A stretch of DNA of 39,781 nt from Caldilineaceae bacterium (GCA_014879855.1 JACSRH010000256.1:1-39781), one strand, 5' to 3'; positions 14,389 to 23,201 are shown, counted from the first letter of the stretch. Notes: generated from the letters alone by a model not told the origin. Translations and numbers: made by a program.

Positions 14389-15860
14389 TAGAGCGGCGTT
14401 GGCGTCTGTTCCATCGAGGCCAGAAGTTGCGCGGCCGTGGCGCCATCAGTGTCAGGGACGACTGCATCGACCGCGTACTGACGCAGTAAGGTGCACGCCG
14501 AGCGCTGCGCAGCGTCTGCACGCCGTCCATCGCCACCATGCCGATAGAGTTGCGCCAATAGCAGATGGCCGGCAACGTAGTTCGGGTCGGCGTAAATGCC
14601 ACGACGCGCGGCCGTGATTGCCGCCTCGATGCAGCCTGCCTCCAGCAACAGCAGGGCGTGGAGAGCATGCGCCGCTGCCAGCAATGGCGTCTGCTCGAGC
14701 GCGCGTCCGATCCACTGTTCCGCTGCTGCCCACTGGCGGCGCTCGGCATATTCGCGAGCGGCCGCATAGGCGGCGGCCCCCTCTCCCTGCTGGTGAGGAA
14801 TGAGCGCCGGCAATGGCTGGCGCTGCGCTGGCTGCGCCGGCCATTCCTGTTTTGGCGGCGCGGTTGGCGACGTTGCAGGCCGCTCGTCCAACCGCAAGGG
14901 CTGCGCATCATCCATTGGGCGCACTGGCGTCTCTGCAATTTTTATTGCAGAAAGCTGATGGCATGGCGCAGCCGGCGCGCAGTCTTCCTCGTATGGACGG
15001 CGATATGCCACTGTCGCCGGCAGGTTGATTGTTGCGTAGCGGGCAAATATCTCCTGCGACGGTTCGGCGTGGCCGACGAGCAGCCAGCCGCCTGCGCGCA
15101 GCGCCAAGTACAGACGGTCGACGACGCCACGCGTTGTCCTCGGCGAAAAGTAGATCAATACGTTCCGGCACAAGATCAGATCCATCTGGGCCGTGTTGTT
15201 CAGCAACGACGGATAGGTGGCTTCCACGAGATTGAGAGGGGCGAAAGTAACGCGGCGCCGGATAGTGGGTGCAAGTTCGTAGAAGCGCCCCTGTTGTGTA
15301 AAGTAGCGCGTGCGGAGCTCCTCGTCCACTTGGCGAAACGACCATGCACCGTAGAGGCCATGCTGGGCGCGCTCCAATGCTTGATGGTCGATATCGGTTG
15401 CCAAGATGGAGATCTCCCACTCTGCGGGGGTGGGAAGTAGTCTATCCAGCAGAATGGCGATGGAGTAAGGCTCCTCGCCGGTGGCGCAGGCCGCGCTCCA
15501 GATGCGCAGGCGACGTTGCGACCGGCGCTGCTCGATGATCTCTGGCAGGATGGTGGCGGCAAGCGCCTCAAACTGGGGCTGGTTGCGGAAAAAATGGGTT
15601 TCGCCAATGGTAAGGTGCGAAATAAACGCACGTGCGACTGGATGGTCAGGCTGTGCGTCAATGAGTAGACGATACAGATCTTCACAGCGCGCTAAGCTGA
15701 ATTGGACGATCGTCTCGCGGACGGCGCGCGCCAGATCGGGCAGGCGGCACTCAGGGAATTCGAGACCAGTCATGGAGGTTGCCAACTGGGCCAGGCGCCC
15801 GAGTTCGTTTCTATCTAGCGCAGGGTTCAGGTGCGTAGGCATAGGGAGACCCATGGGCAT
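14388..15860 (-). CDS. cheR: CheR methyltransferase with C-terminal TPR region (WspC-like)
   Basis: A 490-residue protein. Residues about 15-285 are CheR: the helical N-domain, GETHFFRNQPQFEAL, the S-adenosylmethionine loop (SAACATGEEPYSIAILL), ATDIDHQALERA and the ILCRNVLIYF motif. After a Pro/Gln-rich linker, residues about 375-470 hold tandem TPR helices (YAAAREYAERRQWAAAEQWI, then ADPNYVAGHLLLAQLY). It methylates glutamates on the MCP. TPR-bearing CheRs are typical of Wsp-like systems, where the TPR aids binding to the complex. The first ATG (15860) is one base from GAGG; the ATG at 15854 has better spacing and is perhaps the real start. Three bases separate the frame from the upstream cheW. 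Confidence 0.95.
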   Translation of the reverse strand: MPMGLPMPTHLNPALDRNELGRLAQLATSMTGLEFPECRLPDLARAVRETIVQFSLARCEDLYRLLIDAQPDHPVARAFISHLTIGETHFFRNQPQFEALAATILPEIIEQRRSQRRLRIWSAACATGEEPYSIAILLDRLLPTPAEWEISILATDIDHQALERAQHGLYGAWSFRQVDEELRTRYFTQQGRFYELAPTIRRRVTFAPLNLVEATYPSLLNNTAQMDLILCRNVLIYFSPRTTRGVVDRLYLALRAGGWLLVGHAEPSQEIFARYATINLPATVAYRRPYEEDCAPAAPCHQLSAIKIAETPVRPMDDAQPLRLDERPATSPTAPPKQEWPAQPAQRQPLPALIPHQQGEGAAAYAAAREYAERRQWAAAEQWIGRALEQTPLLAAAHALHALLLLEAGCIEAAITAARRGIYADPNYVAGHLLLAQLYRHGGDGRRADAAQRSACTLLRQYAVDAVVPDTDGATAAQLLASMEQTPTPL

Positions 15861-15863
15861 GCC

Positions 15864-16286
15864 TCAGTGAATGACCGGGATTGATTCAGACAAGGTGGAT
15901 GGATTCAGCAACATGATCACGCGATGATCCAGGTGGATCAACTGCTGGACGGCAAAGCGCGGCGTGGTCGGTGCAGTAATGGTTTCAATGCTGGCCGCGG
16001 GCAAGTCGATCACTTCCACCAGGGCATCAACAATCACGCCAAAGCACTGTCCCTCGGTTTGGACGATCAGGATCGGCGTGTTGCGGTCAGGCGGCTGCAC
16101 TGAAAGATGCAGACGGCGGCGTAAGTCGATGACTGGGATAACATGGCCGCGCAGATTAACGACGCCCGCGATCCACGCCAGCGCGTCAGGCAACAGCGTC
16201 AGCGCGACCATCCGCACCACTTCAGAAACTGCGGTTACGTTCAGACCGTATTCATCATTCTGGAGCCGAAAGATTACTGCTTGCAT
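15864..16286 (-). CDS. cheW: CheW-type coupling protein, short form (WspB-like)
   Basis: A 140-residue, single-domain CheW: VIFRLQNDEYGLNVTAVSEV at the start, the conserved turn IAGVVNLRGHVIPVIDLRRR, and FGVIVDALVEVIDLP later. It links the MCP to CheA under the membrane. Only 3 bases separate it from the upstream REC-kinase stop and 3 from the cheR frame, so it is firmly part of the operon. Confidence 0.93.
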   Translation of the reverse strand: MQAVIFRLQNDEYGLNVTAVSEVVRMVALTLLPDALAWIAGVVNLRGHVIPVIDLRRRLHLSVQPPDRNTPILIVQTEGQCFGVIVDALVEVIDLPAASIETITAPTTPRFAVQQLIHLDHRVIMLLNPSTLSESIPVIH

Positions 16287-16289
16287 CGG

Positions 16290-17444
16290 TTATGCCGCTA
16301 CTGTTTCATAGGCAGGTGCGGCAACTGACGCGGCCTTCTGAATTGGCACGCGCAGCGTAAAGATCGAGCCTCTGCCGGAAATCCCTTCGGAGTACGCCGT
16401 GATCGAACCGCCGTGCGCCTCGACGATCTCTTTCACAACATAGAGGCCAAGCCCGGTGCCACGAATGGCGCGCACCGTGCGGCTGGCGCCGCGGTGATAC
16501 TTCTCAAAGAGTTCACTCATCTGTGCAGGGGAAATGCCGAAGCCGTTGTCCTTGACCTCGACCGTGATCCACTGGTTGTCGTGCCTGAGCGTTACGTCAA
16601 TCTCGCCCCGCTCAGGCGTGTACTTGATGGCGTTTGAGATCAGATTCTCGAAGACCTGCTTGAGACGTTCGCCGTCGACCCAGCCATAGACGGGCGCAAC
16701 GGGCGTATGCACGGTCAGCCGTTGGTTGCGCGTCTGCGCCTGAACGCTGGAAAGGCGCATGGCATTTTCCAGGAGGGCAACGATCTCAGTCTCCGCCGGT
16801 TCGAGGCGCAGGAAGCCAGCGTCGATCTTGGCAAAGTCCAGATAGTCGTTGATCAGGTTGTTGAGTTGCTGGGCCGCCTGCATTGCCAGCGAGAGCAATT
16901 CCTGCTGGGATGCGGTGAAGTTAGCGACCTCATCCCAGGTTAAAAGCTGGAGCGCCAGCAGCGTGCTGCCCGCCGGGTTGCGCAGGTCATGCGTGATCAT
17001 GGAGTAGAAATCAGTTTTGAATTGTTGAAGTTGGCGTTGCGCCACCAACCCCGCGCGATGCTCCATTGCCTGTTCGAGAGCGTAGAAGAATTCGGTGTGA
17101 TCGCTGCCGACGGCGAGATCCTGCTTTTCCATATAGCCATCCGCGCCCTCGCGCACCGCCGCGGTTGCCGACTTGATCCCGCCCATGCCGGTCAGGACCA
17201 CGACCGTCGAGGTCTCATTCGTAGTGCGCAAGCGGCGGAGCACCTCGATCCCGTCAAGGTCAGGTAGAATCAGGTCGAGCAGGATCAAGTGATACGGGGG
17301 ATCAGCCATCTGGAGTAAATGCATGGCCTCCTCGCCAGCTTCCGCTTCCTGAACAATAGCGCCTTGCTGCGTCAGGACGGCGCGCAGGAACATGCGAATC
17401 GTGGACGAGTCATCCACCAAGAGGACATGTTTTGCTTCCAGCAT
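16290..17444 (-). CDS. REC-histidine kinase, first gene of the chemosensory operon
   Basis: A 384-residue soluble protein. An N-terminal receiver (LLVDDSSTIRMF, phospho-acceptor D57 in LLDLILPDLDG, K107) is joined by a helix to a histidine-kinase core with H152 in MITHDLRNPAGS. The core continues with an N-box (FENLISNAIKYTP), DNGFGI and GTGLGLYVVKEIV. There is no membrane segment and no PAS or GAF domain, so its input should be the phosphorylated receiver. In this operon the donor is probably CheA. It takes the place that a CheY or a GGDEF protein (WspR) holds in related systems. Start 17444 is supported by AAAGGAG five bases upstream. It is the most upstream gene, so the operon promoter should lie in 17445-17621. 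Confidence 0.92.
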   Translation of the reverse strand: MLEAKHVLLVDDSSTIRMFLRAVLTQQGAIVQEAEAGEEAMHLLQMADPPYHLILLDLILPDLDGIEVLRRLRTTNETSTVVVLTGMGGIKSATAAVREGADGYMEKQDLAVGSDHTEFFYALEQAMEHRAGLVAQRQLQQFKTDFYSMITHDLRNPAGSTLLALQLLTWDEVANFTASQQELLSLAMQAAQQLNNLINDYLDFAKIDAGFLRLEPAETEIVALLENAMRLSSVQAQTRNQRLTVHTPVAPVYGWVDGERLKQVFENLISNAIKYTPERGEIDVTLRHDNQWITVEVKDNGFGISPAQMSELFEKYHRGASRTVRAIRGTGLGLYVVKEIVEAHGGSITAYSEGISGRGSIFTLRVPIQKAASVAAPAYETVAA

Positions 17445-17621
17445 TTTGACTCCTTTTCTCTCCGTGTCCCGCAAAAACGGGAAAGGCGTAAGTCCCTGTC
17501 ACTATGCACAGTGTATACTGACGCAAGAGAAAATAACGCGTCATTTGATGGAAATGTTTGCTTGTTAATGCCTAAAGTCAAGTTTACATCTCAAGCTTTA
17601 TACGTCAGGGAAGGTGTTCAT
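17445..17621. promoter_or_regulatory. Divergent intergenic region, chemosensory operon / dipeptidase
   Basis: An AT-richer 177-base gap between two divergent genes, so it must contain the promoter of the chemosensory operon (minus) and probably of the dipeptidase (plus). TATACT at 17514-17519 is a reasonable plus-strand -10, but no good -35 lies at the expected distance. On the minus strand a TTGACT occurs (complement of about 17578-17583) without a convincing -10. A small inverted repeat (TCCCG-CAAAAA-CGGGA, 17467-17482) lies in the leader of the chemosensory transcript. Confidence 0.35.
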
Positions 17622-18662
17622 ATGGCTATATCACTCGACGCCCGCATCCACCGCCTGCACACGCCTGGCCTCATCGATATGCACTTCGACCTGCCGCTGG
17701 ATCTCTACGACCGGCGCGGCCAGCAGGGGCTGCTGCGCGATGAGTTTGCGCCCGAACTGCGCGCAGGCGGCGTCAGCCTGGTGGGAGCCGCGCTTTTTGT
17801 CGAAGACAGAGATCTGCCTGAAATGGGGCTGCGCGTGGCGCTCGACCAGGTTGCTCGCCTTTACGAAGAAGTCGCGCTGGCCGCGGACAGCGTGACGATC
17901 TGCCGCAGCTATGCCGACATCGAACAGGCGCGCGCGTCTGGCAAAATCGGCATCCTGATCACGATGGAGGGCGTCGAGCCGTTGGGGACGGATGTGCACC
18001 TGGTGCGCGTCTTCTACGAACTGGGCGTCCGCAGCGTCGGACTGACGCACGCACGACGCAACGCGGCGGGAGATGGCGGCGTTTTCGCGCCGTCAGGCTC
18101 GTCACCGGCCGGGCTGAGCCGCTTTGGCAAGAGAGTGGTGGCGGAGTGTCAGCGTCTGAGCATCCTGCTCGACCTGGCGCATCTCAACGCCGCGGGCGTT
18201 GACGACGTGCTGGCGCTGACCGATGGGCCGCTGATCATCTCCCACACCAACCCGCGCCACTTCCATGACATCGAACGCAACAGCAGCGATGCTCACATCC
18301 GGGCCGTGGGCGAGCGTGGCGGCGTGGTCGGCATCAATGCCGTCCTCCTCAGTGCGCAGAAGGAGCTGGCGACGCTCGACCACTTTGTCGACCACATTGT
18401 CTATGTCGCGGACCTCGCCGGCATCGACGCCGTGGGCATCGGCTTCGATTTTATCGAATTCCTATTTCGCCACTGGACAGCAGAGCAACAGGCCGCGCTT
18501 TCCGCCAACATGATCGAGGCGCACCACGCGCCCGGCCTCACCAATCACAGTCATGGCCCCAACTTGACGCGCCAACTCATCGCCCGCGGTTTTCACGACG
18601 ACGAAATCGAAAAGATTCTGTTTGGCAACTGGCTGCGCGTGCTCAGGCAGGTGATTGGGTAA
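17622..18662 (+). CDS. Membrane-dipeptidase (peptidase M19) family protein
   Basis: A 346-residue zinc amidohydrolase-fold protein of the renal (membrane) dipeptidase family, which cleaves dipeptides and some related amides. Likely metal ligands appear in the family order: HxD as LIDMHFDLPLD, the bridging Glu in TMEGVEPLG, His in LDLAHLNAAG, His in IISHTNPRH, and a late Asp in GIGFDFIEF. There is no signal peptide, so it is probably cytoplasmic. The start at 17622 is chosen because GGGAAGG lies seven bases upstream and the M19 fold starts at once; the frame is open much further upstream across the promoter region. It stands alone, divergent from the chemosensory operon, and is followed by a repeat. 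Confidence 0.88.
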   Translation: MAISLDARIHRLHTPGLIDMHFDLPLDLYDRRGQQGLLRDEFAPELRAGGVSLVGAALFVEDRDLPEMGLRVALDQVARLYEEVALAADSVTICRSYADIEQARASGKIGILITMEGVEPLGTDVHLVRVFYELGVRSVGLTHARRNAAGDGGVFAPSGSSPAGLSRFGKRVVAECQRLSILLDLAHLNAAGVDDVLALTDGPLIISHTNPRHFHDIERNSSDAHIRAVGERGGVVGINAVLLSAQKELATLDHFVDHIVYVADLAGIDAVGIGFDFIEFLFRHWTAEQQAALSANMIEAHHAPGLTNHSHGPNLTRQLIARGFHDDEIEKILFGNWLRVLRQVIG

Positions 18663-18747
18663 GGCGTAAGGAGTAATACGTAAGGAATAAGGAGTAACGA
18701 TCACGCATCACGCATCACTCGTTACGCATCACGCCTTACGCATCACA
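18661..18747. repeat. Intergenic repeat of GTAAGG and ACGCATCAC words
   Basis: Starting at the dipeptidase stop, this stretch holds AAGGCGTAAGGAGTAATACG, GTAAGGAATAAGGAGTAACG, then ATCACGCATCACGCATCACT and TTACGCATCACGCCTTACGC. The left CGTAAGG words and the right CCTTACG words are complementary, so it can fold on itself. It fills the gap between two convergent genes and may act as a bidirectional terminator or be a REP-like element. The last bases overlap the 3' end of the Nudix gene. Confidence 0.6.
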
Positions 18748-19381
18748 GATCAATATAAGCTGTTGCTTCGCCCTTCCACACGCGGAATACATGCGGGATG
18801 CGGGTGGCATGTCCTGGATCGAGCGCGGCGGGCAGTTCATCGACGCCAAACCAACCGGATGCCAGCGTCTCGTGCGCGTGTGAGGCCGGGGACGCGGGCG
18901 GGACAGGCAGCGGGCGACACAGGATCACGAAGTGGTAGAGATGATGGCGCGTCACACTGCCGCAAAGGCGCGAGTCCCAGACGCCAGCCAACGCTCCGGG
19001 TTCACTGGCGACGCCGCTCTCCTCCAGCGCCTCACGCACTGCGCCCTCAGCCGCGGTCTCGCCCACTTCCAGCGCGCCGCCTGGCATGGCCCACAGCCCA
19101 TTATCCGCGCGGCGGATCAACAGCAGCCGGCCCGCCGCGTCGATGATGGCGGCATCGGCGACGACAAAAGGCGTCACATGCGCAAAGAGCGTCGCGCGCA
19201 GCGGCTCCAGCGCAGCCGGCATTTCGTTGCCCGCGTAGGCCTGCATCTCCAGCGCCAGGCTCTGCAACGCGTGATAGCGTTCGGCATCGTAAATCGTCGG
19301 CGCAAAGCGCAACCCCGACGCAGCCATATCGCGCAGCGCGTCGGCCCAGTAGGCGAGTTGTTGGGCTGGCGAATAAGTCAT
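18743..19381 (-). CDS. Nudix hydrolase with N-terminal helical domain
   Basis: A 212-residue protein. Residues about 1-65 form the helical N-terminal domain seen in one Nudix subgroup (WADALRDMAASGLRFAP, then YDAERYHALQSLALEM). The Nudix fold follows, with a full Nudix box (GGALEVGETAAEGAVREALE then ESGV) matching Gx5Ex7REUxEExGU. Members hydrolyse nucleoside diphosphates linked to another moiety; this subgroup includes ADP-ribose and CDP-choline hydrolases, but the substrate is not determined here. It is the last gene of a minus-strand run, 75 bases after the AI-2E-family permease. The ribosome site (GGAGG) is 12 bases from the ATG, rather far. Confidence 0.88.
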   Translation of the reverse strand: MTYSPAQQLAYWADALRDMAASGLRFAPTIYDAERYHALQSLALEMQAYAGNEMPAALEPLRATLFAHVTPFVVADAAIIDAAGRLLLIRRADNGLWAMPGGALEVGETAAEGAVREALEESGVASEPGALAGVWDSRLCGSVTRHHLYHFVILCRPLPVPPASPASHAHETLASGWFGVDELPAALDPGHATRIPHVFRVWKGEATAYIDL

Positions 19382-19456
19382 GATTAGGCGTTGCCTCCGT
19401 CAAGCTTGCCGGTTTCCAGGAAGCTCCCGATGTCTCAAGATGCTCAGCATAAAGTG

Positions 19457-20626
19457 CTAATCCTCAAGCTTTTTATCCTGCCACCGCGCAATATCATGCT
19501 CAAATGGCGGTAAATCCAGCATCTTACGCCAGATATAGCTGCCAAAAAGCTTGATCGTCGCCAGGACAGGGGGCGCCAGCACCGCGCCCAATACGCCGGC
19601 AAAGGACGCACCCATCAACACACCGAGCAGGATCAACACCGGATGCAGCGCCAGCGTGCGGCCATGGACGCGGGGCAGGATGACATTGCCCTGAATCTGC
19701 TGGATGCCAAAGATCACACCTGCCACAATCAGCGTGTAGAGCCAGGGCTGCATACCCAACGCCGGCTCCGGCTGAAAGAAGATCAACACCACAATGATCC
19801 CCATCGTCAGGTATTGCCCAAGCACAGGCACGATCTCCAGCACGCCAGCCACAATCCCCAGCGCAAGGGGATTGTCAGCACGCAGGATGAAAAGCGTGAT
19901 GCTGACCAGCACGCCCATAATGCCCGCCAGCAGAACCTGACCACGGAAATAGGTGTTCCAGACGCTTTGGAAATCTTCCATCAGGAGTGCGGCGTCGTCG
20001 CTGTACCCGACTTGCTGCGCCGCATGTTTCAGAAAGACAAAAATGCGCGGGCCATCCAGCAGCAGGTAGATCGACAGCACCACCATCACAATGCCGCGCG
20101 TCAACGTGACGAGCGCCGTCTGCGCGACGCCGGTCACCAGCGTGCCGCCCTGGCCAATAAAACCGCTGACCTGACCGACCAGCGACTCATAAAATTGTGG
20201 CAACACCTCACTGCTCTGGATCGCCGGCATTTGCAATCGAAAACGGCCGAGTTGAAAGGAAGCATTGGCGAGGGAGGCGATAAAACGCTCCGCCACAGCC
20301 GTGATGCCACGCCCTGTTTCCAAAATGTTGGCCAGCAGGCCGCCGAGTTGGTTTTGCACAAGTGCACCCACCACCAGCCCCACCACGGCAATCACAAGGA
20401 CAAAGAACAGGTAGGTGACAAACACGGCAACGCCGCGTGGCAAGCGTAGCCAGCGCTGCAAGAAGGCCAGCGTCGGGCGCAGAATAAACGCCATCAGCGC
20501 CGCGAGCACAAAGAGCTGGACAAATTCAAAGAAACGCCAGAATGCCAACGCCGCCAGCACCATAAATGTGATGGCGGCGATGATTTTGATGGTGCGCGGC
20601 CACGGCGGCGATGTATGCCCGATCAT
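19457..20626 (-). CDS. AI-2E family transporter (PerM/TqsA-like)
   Basis: A 389-residue membrane protein of the AI-2E exporter-like family. Two hydrophobic hairpins at the N-terminus (about 14-32 and 35-50, then 63-90) lead to an amphipathic middle region (about 95-200). Further helices follow (GIVMVVLSIYLLLDGPRIFV; LLAGIMGVLVSITLFIL; LGIVAGVLEIVPVLGQYLTM; GVLMGASFAGVLGAVLAPPV). The family includes quorum-signal, sodium/proton and folate-type permeases, so the name should not be read as function. The gene begins 18 bases after the helicase stop and is probably co-transcribed with it. Confidence 0.88.
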   Translation of the reverse strand: MIGHTSPPWPRTIKIIAAITFMVLAALAFWRFFEFVQLFVLAALMAFILRPTLAFLQRWLRLPRGVAVFVTYLFFVLVIAVVGLVVGALVQNQLGGLLANILETGRGITAVAERFIASLANASFQLGRFRLQMPAIQSSEVLPQFYESLVGQVSGFIGQGGTLVTGVAQTALVTLTRGIVMVVLSIYLLLDGPRIFVFLKHAAQQVGYSDDAALLMEDFQSVWNTYFRGQVLLAGIMGVLVSITLFILRADNPLALGIVAGVLEIVPVLGQYLTMGIIVVLIFFQPEPALGMQPWLYTLIVAGVIFGIQQIQGNVILPRVHGRTLALHPVLILLGVLMGASFAGVLGAVLAPPVLATIKLFGSYIWRKMLDLPPFEHDIARWQDKKLED

Positions 20627-20644
20627 TGGCGCTGTTCCTAAAAG

Positions 20645-23191
20645 CTAGAGCTTTTTCAATCCTGCCAATGAAACCAGCAGCTTTTTGATGCCCACGCCCG
20701 GAAAGGCAACGGTCACTTGTTCGTCGCCGTCGCGCGTCGCCTCGCTCTCGATGACAGTGCCGATGCCAAAGCTCGGATGCTGGACACTGTCGCGGCGCTT
20801 GAAGGCGAGCGGGCCGCCCGTCGTTGCCGGCTTGCGCGTTTTGGCTTCCTTGCGGCTGGCGCCTGGTGACCAGTAGGCCGAGCCGGCCGCGGACGGTGAA
20901 TGATCTGACGGTGAATGATCGGACGGTGAATGATCTGACGGTGAATGATCGGACGGTGACTTGCTGGAGGGCTGGTTCGGCGGCTGGTTCGACGGCTGAC
21001 CAAACGGCGACGCCGCGGGTTGGGTGGATTTCGAGCGGCCGCTCCAGTAGCCACCGGTCTGGCTGCGGCTCTGCCCGCGCTCACTTTCGTCCGCATCCCA
21101 ACTGGTGACGCGCTGATAGCTCCCTTCGCGGCGCCGTTGACGGTCGACCATGCCCGACAGCAAATCGGGGGGAATGTCGTCGAGAAAGCGGCTTGGCTGC
21201 TGCATCGAACTGTCGCCCCACAGACTGCGGCGGAAGCAGTGCACCAGGTAGAGACGTTTTTTGGCGCGCGTCACGCCGACATAGGTCAGGCGGCGCTCCT
21301 CGGCCATATCCTCTGCATCGCCGCTTTCCAGGCTGCGGCTGTGCGGCAGGATGCCTTCCTCCATCCCCACGATGAAGACAACGGGATACTCCAGCCCTTT
21401 GGCTGTGTGCAGTGTGAGCAGCGTCACCGCGCCGGCGCTGTCGTCGAGCTGGTCGCTGTCGCTCACCAGGCTCACTTCTTCCAGAAAGAGGCCAAGCGGG
21501 CTTTGCTCCGGCTCCAGCGCGGCCATGCCCTGGGTGTACTGGGCAGCCACCCCGCGCAACTCCTGCAAGTTGGCAAAGCGGTCTTCCCCTTCATCGCTGC
21601 CGTCGCGCAACACATCTACATAGCCAGATTTCGCCAGCACCTGGTCGAGCAGGTCCGCGACGCTGTCGTAGTGGCTGCGGCGTTCGGTTGCGATCCACTC
21701 GTCGAGCAGCGCGGCAAACTCGATCAGGGCGTTCTGGGCGCGAGCGCCAAAGGGCGGCGCTTTATACGCGGCCGTGGAGAGCGCGCGCCCGCTTTGCAAA
21801 GCCACGCGCTGCGGGCCGTGGTGAAGAATCTGCAAAGCCTCGGTCTGGCCGACGCCGATCTCGTTCGCCCAGTTGCGCAGCGCCTCCAATGTCTTGGCGC
21901 CGATGCCGCGCGGCGGCGCGTTGATGATGCGCTCAAGCGAGACGCTGTCCGCGGGATTGTGGATCACGCGCAGATAGGCGAGCGCGTCCTTGACCTCCTT
22001 GCGTTCGTAGAAGCGCGTGGCGCCGATCAGCTTGTACTTGATCTGCCGCATGACAAAGGCTTCTTCGAGCGCGCGGCTCTGCGCGTTGGTGCGGTAGGTG
22101 ACGGCAAAGTCGCCGGCTTGAAACGCTTTCGTGGCGAGCATCTTTTCGATCTCGTCGGCCACGAACGCGGCCTCTTCCACCTCGTTGTACGCCTCGTAGA
22201 TCATTGCCGGCGCGCCCTGCCCGTTGTCAGTATGGAGGCGTTTGGGCGTGCGGTTGCGATTCTGGCTGATCAGCGCGTTGGCGACGTCGAGGATCGTCTG
22301 CGTGCTGCGGTAATTCTGTTCGAGCAAGATCTCGATGTGGTCGGGGTAGTCCTTGCGAAAGAGCTGCACGTTACGATAATCGGCGCCGCGGAAGCGATAG
22401 ATCGACTGATCCTCGTCGCCTACGACAAAGAGATTGCGGTTGTGCGCCGGTTCGCCCACCAACAGACGCAGCATCTCATACTGCGCCGAGTTTGTATCCT
22501 GAAATTCATCGACAAGCAGATAAGGCCACTTGCGCTGGTACTTGATGCGCACGTCGAGGTTGTCGCGCAGCAGCAGCACGGTGCGCAGCAGCAGGTCGTC
22601 AAAATCCATCGCGTTATTGGCAAGCAGCGACTCCTGGTAGCTGCGGTAGACGCGGCCGGCGATCTCCTCAAAGTACGAGGCGCCGCGATAGGTTTCGGGC
22701 GTGATCAGCTCGTTCTTGCGGTTGCTGATATGCGCGTGAATCGCCTTTGGCGGGTAGCGCTTCTCGTCGAGATTGAGATCGCGCATCACGGCGCGCACCA
22801 GCGCCACCTGGTCGGCGCTGTCATAGATGATCCAGTTGGGCTGAAAGCCGGCCGCGGCTGTCTCCACGCGCAGGATGCGCGCACAGATGCTGTGGAACGT
22901 GCCGATCGTCAGCCCACCCAGGCGCGACGGCTGTCCCACCGGCGGCGCGCCGTAGATTTCCTGCAGGATCAACACCACCCGCTCGCGCATCTCGCTGGCT
23001 GCCTTGTTCGTGAAAGTGACAGCGACAATGTTCCACGGGGCAATGCCTTGCTCCTCGATCATGTAGGCAATGCGCCGTGTCAGCACGCGCGTCTTGCCCG
23101 ACCCAGGCCCGGCCAGCACCAGCACCGGCCCTTTGACGGTCTCGACAGCTTTTTTTTGTGGTTCGTTCAGGTTCGCAGTAATTTTGGACAT
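20645..23191 (-). CDS. pcrA: UvrD/PcrA-type superfamily 1 DNA helicase
   Basis: An 848-residue 3'-5' DNA helicase for repair and removal of protein roadblocks. Motifs in order: Q-motif (LNEPQKKAV), Walker A GPGSGKT at 28-34, TFTNKAASEM, Walker B VDEFQDTN, GDEDQSIYRFRGAD, QNYRS, TLHTAKGLEYPVVF and the VGVTRAKKRL arginine motif. The C-terminus (last 45 residues, HPSFGIGTVIES to AFPGVGIKKLL) is the Tudor-like module that binds RNA polymerase in PcrA/UvrD. Between the helicase core and this module lies an unusual low-complexity linker of about 100 residues with a repeated SPSDH unit. The protein is longer than the usual 720-780. The start lacks a strong ribosome site. Confidence 0.95.
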   Translation of the reverse strand: MSKITANLNEPQKKAVETVKGPVLVLAGPGSGKTRVLTRRIAYMIEEQGIAPWNIVAVTFTNKAASEMRERVVLILQEIYGAPPVGQPSRLGGLTIGTFHSICARILRVETAAAGFQPNWIIYDSADQVALVRAVMRDLNLDEKRYPPKAIHAHISNRKNELITPETYRGASYFEEIAGRVYRSYQESLLANNAMDFDDLLLRTVLLLRDNLDVRIKYQRKWPYLLVDEFQDTNSAQYEMLRLLVGEPAHNRNLFVVGDEDQSIYRFRGADYRNVQLFRKDYPDHIEILLEQNYRSTQTILDVANALISQNRNRTPKRLHTDNGQGAPAMIYEAYNEVEEAAFVADEIEKMLATKAFQAGDFAVTYRTNAQSRALEEAFVMRQIKYKLIGATRFYERKEVKDALAYLRVIHNPADSVSLERIINAPPRGIGAKTLEALRNWANEIGVGQTEALQILHHGPQRVALQSGRALSTAAYKAPPFGARAQNALIEFAALLDEWIATERRSHYDSVADLLDQVLAKSGYVDVLRDGSDEGEDRFANLQELRGVAAQYTQGMAALEPEQSPLGLFLEEVSLVSDSDQLDDSAGAVTLLTLHTAKGLEYPVVFIVGMEEGILPHSRSLESGDAEDMAEERRLTYVGVTRAKKRLYLVHCFRRSLWGDSSMQQPSRFLDDIPPDLLSGMVDRQRRREGSYQRVTSWDADESERGQSRSQTGGYWSGRSKSTQPAASPFGQPSNQPPNQPSSKSPSDHSPSDHSPSDHSPSDHSPSAAGSAYWSPGASRKEAKTRKPATTGGPLAFKRRDSVQHPSFGIGTVIESEATRDGDEQVTVAFPGVGIKKLLVSLAGLKKL
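20891..20962. repeat. 15-bp tandem repeat inside pcrA
   Basis: GTGAATGATCTGACG and GTGAATGATCGGACG alternate on the plus strand, each unit translated on the minus strand as SPSDH. About five units occur. The repeat is a multiple of three and keeps the frame. Next to it lie further short repeats rich in Pro, Asn, Gln and Ser. It encodes a disordered linker and is likely to vary in copy number between strains. Confidence 0.85.
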
Positions 23192-23201
23192 AATCAGGTG
23201 T

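Noticed and set aside
17319..17621. Upstream extension of the dipeptidase by 101 codons
   Set aside because: It would overlap the start and promoter region of the divergent chemosensory operon, has no ribosome site and no family similarity; the ATG at 17622 has GGGAAGG.
19457..20626. Quorum-sensing role from the AI-2E label
   Set aside because: The family name covers many unrelated permeases; no luxS or signal receptor is seen, so no quorum function is claimed.
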